Positions 57,193 to 64,000 of a DNA stretch of 64,000 nucleotides are shown one piece after another. The notes under the pieces are model-generated. The model saw nothing but the letters and a program-made list of their open reading frames with translations, ran no database searches and had not been told where the DNA came from. Source of the stretch: Podospora pseudoanserina (lineage: Eukaryota > Ascomycota > Sordariomycetes > Sordariales > Podosporaceae); contig NC_085921.1 in assembly GCF_035222485.1 (NCBI RefSeq), positions 4,526,001 to 4,590,000 of the forward strand, in the 5' to 3' direction. Position numbers and translations under genes: made by a program. Numbering within the stretch: the stretch's first letter is position 1; each line of letters opens with the position of its first letter.

Positions 57193-60100
57193 TTTGGCGG
57201 TTGAGTGTCTTGTTTGTTAAGGACAAGAGGTTGTTGTGTTGTGTTGTGTGTTGTGAGGGTGGTACTCGGGTGTCAGAGACAGAGCAGAGAGAGCTTGAAG
57301 CTTTGGGCAGTGACTTTGCTTTTTGATGGTGTAGTCTGGTCGAGATATCCTTGTGTAAAAAAAAAAAAAGAGCAGACAAAGGGAAGCTATTATACCCAAG
57401 GCAAGGAAAGTGCCTTGTGTGTAAGTGAAATTGCCAAGCATGGGCCAAGGGGCAGACAGATGGAGACGGGAAACGGGAAACGAAACTTTTCCCCAACAAG
57501 CCCCCCCCTCTTGGATTCCAGCCAAACAAAGATCCAGCGCCGTAGCACGAGCTCTGGGCGGAAAGCCGCATGATCATGGCACCCTGGCGCTAAGCCGCCT
57601 GGAAGGACAGCGAAAAAAGAGTACAAGCCCGGTACTTTGCCCTGTAGCCCTCTTTGTTCCAACGCCCGATTGGCGCTCTGGGAAAATTTTGCAGGGCAAA
57701 GACGCAAGAGCTTCACCAAGATGGCCTCTTTTGGCATGGCAGTGTCATCATGGGCATTCGCAAGATCTCACCATTCGGACTGTTGATAAGCTTACCTAGG
57801 CATGATACACTACATAGACATAGAGTCAGAAATGCGATAGATTACCCTATTCTGGTTCTTTTGGTACATGTTCTCAGTCATCCAACATCAAACACCTATG
57901 CGGAGAGTGACTCGGCCTTTTCATGGAGAATGCACAAAAATGATGAGCCCCGAGGCCTGGAATTGGCCATGTTAGCAATTGCGTCAGGTGCTGCAGTGGA
58001 CCTGGCCAGGACAGGCTTACAGGCTGTGCCCCAGCACGACTGGGCTGAAAATTTGCTGCCGAGAGTCCACCCAAGCTTTCTGTTAGCTTATGAAAACTCA
58101 CCTGGCCGTCACGAGGCACGCTAATGGTGCTATCTGTTACGAAATCATTACTCCATCGCAAGCTCCCCTGTCATGTACCTTTTGGCCGGACGCCCGGCAA
58201 ATGGTACTTGGTTGGACTGGGCAGCCCTGCAAGGGACAGTGACGACTTTGTAGTCGAACAACTGTGCGACCACCTGTTTTGTCCATCTCCGCTGCGACGA
58301 GGGAAGGAACTTGCAGTGACATGAGACGACAAATAGCCAGTATGACCAATATCCAAGGGCTTGCACCATCTCACGTCACCTTCTCATGAAAACGAACAAT
58401 TCGTCATGAGGGCGACTCCGGCCCGGCCAGGGAGCGGTCAACATGGCGGCCACGATTCTCAAAAAAGACAGGTCGATGATGCTTCGTCAAGACAGAAAGA
58501 ACAGAATTTTAAGGTCTCGTGGTTCACCCCGGACCTGGATGAAGCTTGGCTGCCAGAACAGGGGACCAAATTGGCACATCCACACTGGTGGGTTTGTGGA
58601 GTCGTTGTTTAAAGGCTACCAAATGAGGCATCAGAAAAACAATTCGGCAAGTTGGCCGTGGCCAGGTTCCCCAGCAGAATCGGTCGGCCCCGGATTTTCA
58701 AGGATCTGAGAGCCTCTCCCGTTCGCTGGTTCCCGCGATCCCCGTCAAGACAGGCATCCCCGCATTTTCGACTCTGCGCTGGCTGTATGTCGTCTCGTTC
58801 CCCGCAGGGCATTGAATTTCCAAAGAACAATCTGACGAAGCTTCGACCCTCACCTACCCACGAGCTCACATCAGAAGGACAAAGATGCCCTCCTGATCAC
58901 ACCCGCAGCAACGCCTTCACAGACTCACTTCTCGACTCTCATTCGGCTGCCGTCCGGTATGCCTTTTCCTCCTCCAAGAAATCAATCAAGCGGCAAGGGC
59001 GATGGCGAACTTGTGGCTTGGGCGCTGGGCGGTTAACGCCGGCCGGGCACGCAAGATGACTTCTTTCGTTCAGCTCTCACAGCTGTCTCGCCCCTGACCA
59101 AGCGCCCGCCCCTGTACTGTGTGGCTGTCATCTGACGTACAGACATTTCAACATTGTTTCCAGAAGCTCGCCCGGCATTCTCATTAGCCGTGACTGTTGT
59201 AGCATTCCGTCATGTTACTCTGCGCATCGTAGGCTCCCAGGTACCGTGTGACGCTGGGTGAATCATGGTGCAGGAGAATTGGTGACTGGAGGTATGGTAA
59301 GTTGTGAGAGTTGGCGGAACAAGATATGTAGACCATCTGGGCATTCGGGACACCCAAGTAGGGAAACCGAAGTCATAAAGTTATCCAGGGTTGAAGTGAA
59401 GATGGACAGTCCGGGCCGAAGTTTCATGACTTCTGTACCGGGCCGACCCTCAAAGTCTCACTGCGGCAATGTTTTGACACCAGCATGCGGCTCTTGCCCT
59501 AAGTGGGAACTGAGTGTAGTAACACAACATATTATCCTCGTATAGAAAAAACACCTTCATACATCTCGTGCTCGATTCTGAGCACTTTCAATTGTTGAGC
59601 TTTTCCTGTGATTTCTGTGGTACGAGGCGGCCACCAGCCAACTCGAAAAAAAGGCCTACTTCAGCCCGGTTCAGTCATCAAACACTTTCACACACCCATC
59701 TCCATTCCTCTCAAGCCAGTCAACCAACTCTTTTTGGGCATCGCCTTTTGCTATGAAGAGCGGTTGTCGTTCCCTTTGCAAAATCGATCCCACCCCTTTG
59801 GCTCCTGTCTCAACATGGATTGAAAGGTAGTTTGCGGCAGGACCAAACTCGCATGGTTGGAACAATCTCTAGGGAAGAGTGGACAAAATGATGGCAAAAA
59901 TAGAGGGAAAACGGATGTCTTTGGGCACATCAAAAGCGGGTGGCTGTGGTGCCTATCGACGAGAACCTCCGCTGTGGCGTTTAAGACACCACCCACGACA
60001 GACTCTGTAACCTAGTGTACAAGAGTTAAAATGAACCTGAGAGAAAGGAAAATTCGGGATTGTCTTTCCAGACCCTGTCTTATTATCTTCCAGGCAGATC

Positions 60101-60323
60101 AAAGAACAACTTGACATACTCATATCGAACCCTCATCGAAACCAGCTCCAGGCTTCTGATACAATCATTCTGGAAAATCGTCAACCGTTTGCTGTGAAAT
60201 ATTCTCTTGGTCGTTTGCTGGCTGACCCTCTAGCAGTTGCAAGCGAGATCTTTCGTGTGCGCACCACGCCGTTGTTCGCCGGTAAGCCCTAGGCAGTGCT
60301 TGCACACGCTTCAACAGACCAAA
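57193..60323. other. Divergent intergenic region, 3.1 kb
   Basis: This lies between the starts of the PAR32-like gene (minus) and the gene at 60324 (plus). Open frames near 57425-58124 and 58443-59059 have no domain and poor coding character. Possible long leaders or an unseen RNA gene cannot be excluded. No repeat or mobile-element sign was seen. Confidence 0.5.
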
Positions 60324-61399
60324 ATGTGCAAGGGCCCGAGCAGATTCTATGCCAGCAGCGGCTATGGAAACAGCTTCGCTCCCCATCACCACCACCGCCA
60401 CCACCCCTTACCCCGTTTCCACCACCACCTACCCCCCGGCTACAACTTCATCCTCTACCTCAAGATCCTCATAAACTGGTACAACACCTACCACCCAACC
60501 GGCCACCTCGGCACCTCCGGCTCAACAATCTACCACATTTTCCACCGCACCAACCTCGCTCCCTTCCACCAAACCACCCTTCGCGAGCACTGGGCCACCC
60601 AACCTAGGGTATACACCTGCCCCTCCTGCCCCCTCCCCTACTCCTCCGGCCCACACCGGTGCTTCACCCCCCACGCGGGCAAGTTCTTTGGTCTATCCGA
60701 CGACCCTACCATCCTCCTCGACGACCTGTTGACCTGCTTCGGACCGGAGAACCATGACCTCAACGACCACAACTGGGGGAAGATCCTGAGGATAGAGTTT
60801 CAGTCGCTGGAGCAGTACGAGGGGTTTCTTTTGGGGGGTTTGTACACGATGGACAACAACCTGAAGAGGAATATGGAGACGCGGTTGTTGCAAATTCACG
60901 GTTTTTACGCCCATTTCGAAAAGATGGTGAGGGAGTTGGAAGGGGGGTGGAGGGGTTGCTTGAGTTGTACAAGGGGGTTGTGGATTTGAGAAACGGGCAG
61001 GGGGAGGGGAGAATTTTGGGGGGCGTACTCGAGGATATTAGACGGCGGGAAAAGGAGGAGGTGGTGAGGAAGAAGAGGAGGTGGGGGGATAGGGGGAGTA
61101 TGGAGGAGGTGATGGTGGGTTGTGATGGGGTGCCTACCGTATCTTCTGGCAGCAGTGAGGGGTGTGTTGGCAGTGACAAGGCTGCTGACAGTGATAAGCG
61201 TGATGGTGGGTTTCCTTCCCCGACAAAGAAACGCAAGTCGGTTGGGACGACGGATGATGAGGAGGATGAGGACGCGCCTTGGGAGGCCGATTGCTCAGAG
61301 TATAACGCTCGCATGACGCAGGAGCTTTGCAGGCGGCTGGATGAGGAGAGCAACGAAGAAACCAAGAGGCGCCACGGCCTGACTGAATACGAGATGTGA
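60324..61399 (+). CDS. Unrecognised protein with a frame break at a G6 run
   Basis: From the ATG at 60324 a coding-looking frame runs to the G6 run at 60942-60947. There the natural continuation moves to another frame that ends at 61399. As written, the first frame stops at 60987-60989 (221 residues). With one more G the protein would have 358. Both parts have coding character: the first reads GYNFILYLKILINWYNTYHP, a CPSC ... HRCFTPH cluster that may bind zinc, and ILRIEFQSLEQYEGFLLGG; the second continues VEGLLELYKGVVDLRNG, then basic (KKRRWGD, SPTKKRKS) and acidic parts. A short homopolymer is a common place for a sequencing error, but a true mutation is possible. No intron explains the shift. 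I do not know the family. Confidence 0.6.
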
Positions 61400-62523
61400 T
61401 TTTGGAAGGCTTGTCTTGGTTTTGATTGAAAAGCATTGGCTTTTGGAAGTTGGGGGGCAGAAACGCTGTTGTCACTCGGGTACCTTGAACCGGATACCGC
61501 AGCTATGATACGATCTGGAGATTGAAAAAGGGACGGCGTCGTTTTTACCATCTTGAGTTGGAAACAAAACTGGTATATGGTTCCTATCGGAGTTTTACTT
61601 GGAGTTGAAGGACCCCAAAGGCTGGGCGGGGAAGGCAAATCTGTTTTTATTACCAACAGATACCCCTAGATTTGATACCCCATTGGATATGGTATGGCAA
61701 GGAGTCAGGGAAAGGGACAGCGTTGTCATTTAACTTGGTTATTCGGGAACTGGGAGTGGTTTCTGGAAAGTGTTCGGTTTATTGTCGTTATGGACACACA
61801 TATGAGACACGAAATCCAAAGAGTATGTTTCATTAACCCAACCCAATATGCTCACTGCATATGTGCGTGTATTGTACAAGTTTTCGCCGCCCTTCCTCAT
61901 CATCATCACGATACCTGGCACTGCAAATTAGATCAACGCAGAAATGCTGAACTACGCCCTAAAAACAATCAAGACCTTCTTGTGGATAGTCAACAGGCCC
62001 TCAAAAATCGTTGATAAACTTCAAAATATAGTTATTCGGCCTCAAAAGAGAGTTATTAAGCCTGAAAGGATAATTACGATGTCTTATAAGAACATGATAG
62101 GTCTTGAAAAAATAGACTAAACGCCTGTTTTCTTCTTGAAAAGGCCCAGTAGAAATCATCTCTCTATACGATACATAGGTACAAACATACAAGTCTAGTC
62201 GTGATGGGATATCTCTTAAAAGCAGAGCCATAGCAAGGACTACTCAAAACACAACCACACCTCCGCAAATAATTCAGATCAAAAATGATTATATAAACAG
62301 GCTAACATTCATCAAAACAAACTCTCAAGAAATATCCCCCCATCTCCCAAGGAGATAGACTCCAAAAAAGCTTTCAAAAAACCCGTCAGAAAAGAAAAGA
62401 AAAACGCAACCAAGGTATCTCTAAACCGCCCACACCCGTGGTATCCATCCCCCCTCATTTTTCATCCCCTATGAAAGAGTTTCTCATGTCTTCGTTTCAA
62501 ACAGATATTACCCTGGTATCACT
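61400..62523. other. Convergent intergenic region, 1.1 kb
   Basis: This lies between the 3' ends of the gene at 60324 (plus) and chitin synthase (minus). The part 61930-62400 is AT-rich with several short direct near-repeats (GTTATT..GCCT type near 62028-62065). No gene was seen. Confidence 0.5.
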
Positions 62524-64000
62524 TTAGACACCCCTAAACATCCTCACAATCAAGAACCACAACGCGCCAATAAACTTGAACGCACTCAAACCAGCCACAC
62601 TCCACAACACCACCTGCAGGTAAATGTTGGCCTTGTGGGCCTTGGACTCCTCCTCGGTCCTCCCCGAATCGTCCTCCACAACTCTGTCCAGACCGCCCGT
62701 GCTCAGCACGACAGCGACCAGGGCAAAGTTCATCAACATCCAAATCAACACGACCACCGTCCTGACGCCTCTGTAGTAATCCATCTGCTTCTCCTCGAGC
62801 TGAGCCGGTGTTGGGGCCTTGACCTCCTTGACGGGCTTGCGGCTAAAGACTTGCATTTCCCTCTCGTACTGCGCGTTGAGATCGCCCTCATCAGGCAAAT
62901 CAGTCTTACCCTGGCCGTCCTTGGTGCTGACTGTGGGCAAAGCATCCGGCTTGTCGTCACCCTTGGTACCCCACGAGATGTCGTGCGTGTTGCAAAAGGC
63001 GTACACGTTCAGGACGTTGGTGTAGGTGGGAGAGAGCAACATATACTGAATCAACGAGGTGAACATGTGCCAGGGGTCGAACATCATGAGCGAGGCGATG
63101 AACCAAAGACCGTACGTCGACAGAACCGAGATGATCAACGTGTAGAAGACCTGGTTCTTGAACAAAGAATCAATGCTGAAGTTGTTAACTTGCAGATCTT
63201 GAATGATGGCGTCGACGGCGATGTATACGGCTGCAAACATGAGATAGATGAAGATGATGGCCCAGAAAATGACCATGGCCATGTAATATCTCCCGGAACC
63301 AGCTGGCCTGTTGCCCATCGCCAAGACGAAGCATGTCATGAGCGATACGCCGTACAGCCAGAGGAACACCACACCCAAGATTTCGCCCACCTTACCCAAT
63401 AGTTTTTCGTCTCCCAAACTTGTCGTCAGGATCTTGAAAACTAAAAAGAAGTTGCCGATAGCGAACCAAGCGAAGATCATGTTGATGGTGTTGAAGATGA
63501 ATTCGATAAAGAAGAAGAATTTGCGGAAAATAGAGTGATCGGACCGGAAGAACTGATGGAAGTGGACAATGGCGTAGATGGCAGCGAAGAAAGAACCGTT
63601 AAGCCAGCGACGACGCTGGAGAATCAACTCGGTAACCGTGTCTGGCACATCAGTCTCGCCCGTGGCCGACTTGACGTACTGAAGAATCCAGTGGCAGTTC
63701 CGCTTGGTGACAAGCTCAAAGCACAGAATACGATCTTCGGCGAGGTACATGTTGGCTGTGAAAATACCAGCATCACCGCCGTGCAGTTTCTCACCAGCAA
63801 AGTACTTCTCCAACGGCCCCTGACCGTTCTTGTCGTTTTGCAGCGCAACGTACCGGTAAGCCGAGAAGGCACCGGGCAAGACGGAAATGAAACCAAAGGC
63901 AGATTCGAGAGGCTTGTCCAATATGTTACTCATCTTGTACTCGAAGTTTTGCGTTGCCACCAGTGGGTTGATCAAATTCTTTCCACCCTTGCCTACAAGC
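62524..64000 (-). CDS. Chitin synthase, C-terminal part (cut by window edge)
   Basis: The frame enters at 64000 already open ([20 protein letters not shown]) and ends at 62524, giving about 492 C-terminal residues. The catalytic signatures of family 2 glycosyltransferase chitin synthases are present: [20 protein letters not shown] (the acceptor-side EDR) and [10 protein letters not shown]. At least six hydrophobic helices follow (for example [19 protein letters not shown] and [19 protein letters not shown]), then a cytosolic stretch with [16 protein letters not shown] and the end [13 protein letters not shown]. This is a division 1 enzyme (class I-III), and the exact class is not certain from this part. 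It polymerises UDP-GlcNAc into chitin at the plasma membrane of growing tips. The start and N-terminal half lie to the right of the window. Confidence 0.95.
   Translation of the reverse strand, partial: LVGKGGKNLINPLVATQNFEYKMSNILDKPLESAFGFISVLPGAFSAYRYVALQNDKNGQGPLEKYFAGEKLHGGDAGIFTANMYLAEDRILCFELVTKRNCHWILQYVKSATGETDVPDTVTELILQRRRWLNGSFFAAIYAIVHFHQFFRSDHSIFRKFFFFIEFIFNTINMIFAWFAIGNFFLVFKILTTSLGDEKLLGKVGEILGVVFLWLYGVSLMTCFVLAMGNRPAGSGRYYMAMVIFWAIIFIYLMFAAVYIAVDAIIQDLQVNNFSIDSLFKNQVFYTLIISVLSTYGLWFIASLMMFDPWHMFTSLIQYMLLSPTYTNVLNVYAFCNTHDISWGTKGDDKPDALPTVSTKDGQGKTDLPDEGDLNAQYEREMQVFSRKPVKEVKAPTPAQLEEKQMDYYRGVRTVVVLIWMLMNFALVAVVLSTGGLDRVVEDDSGRTEEESKAHKANIYLQVVLWSVAGLSAFKFIGALWFLIVRMFRGV

Noticed and set aside
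58443-59059. Plus-strand frames of 88-135 codons
   Set aside because: No domain and no coding character; neighbouring frames are equally open.

Overview
This window looks like nuclear DNA of a filamentous ascomycete, most likely of the order Sordariales (Neurospora, Podospora and Chaetomium relatives). The reasons are short spliceosomal introns of about 50-120 bp with GTATGT/GTAAGT-type donors and CTAAC/CTGAC-type branch sites, wide gene spacing, an intron-bearing tRNA-Leu, and protein families typical of that group (ARP1/RO-4, NBR1 with four ZZ fingers, a GRGGAGN-repeat protein, chitin synthase). The assignment comes from reading the proteins, not from a search. I found 17 protein-coding genes, one tRNA gene, several tandem repeats and one small AT-rich block. 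I saw no CRISPR array, rRNA gene or recognisable intact mobile element.

Layout, left to right. 253-606 (-): a small mitochondrial membrane protein. About 5.6 kb follow with no convincing gene. 6241-6515 (+): a small cysteine-rich, zinc-ribbon-like protein split by one intron. 8722-9920 (+): the TOR-complex WD40 protein LST8. 10895-13646 (-): a SCY1/CEX1-like pseudokinase. 14788-17234 (+): a PHD-finger protein. 18651-21129 (-): mitochondrial aconitase. 21914-22036 (-): tRNA-Leu(CAG). 23942-26224 (+): a Barentsz (Btz) domain protein. 28109-29929 (+): a CofD/YvcK-like protein. 32571-35231 (+): the autophagy receptor NBR1. 36038-37342 (-): a NOP13-like two-RRM protein. 38730-39774 (+): STS1/Cut8. 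41278-43313 (+): RAD52. 44152-49640 (-): a 1,810-residue, mostly disordered protein of unknown role. 52569-53893 (+): ARP1 (centractin). 56758-57192 (-): a PAR32-like protein. 60324-61399 (+): an unrecognised protein whose frame breaks at a G6 run. 62524-64000 (-): the C-terminal part of a chitin synthase that runs off the right edge.

These are ordinary housekeeping and growth genes, each with its own promoter; nothing resembles a metabolic cluster or an operon. Loose links exist. LST8 and the PAR32-like protein both belong to TORC1 nutrient signalling. STS1 and NBR1 both concern protein turnover. SCY1, ARP1 and chitin synthase all serve membrane traffic or polar growth. Apart from the two kilobase-scale gaps near the left end, the intergenic stretches fit long fungal UTRs and promoters.

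The less expected observations are: a small cysteine-rich gene visible only after removing a 56-bp intron; a long open stretch in frame behind the LST8 stop, carrying a perfect 20-bp tandem duplication that shifts its frame; a 22-nt microexon in LST8 and an 8-nt coding start exon in RAD52; a 15-bp minisatellite inside RAD52; three Gly/Ala-rich hydrophobic segments in the large disordered protein; and the homopolymer frameshift at 60942. No clear previously undescribed multi-gene system was seen.
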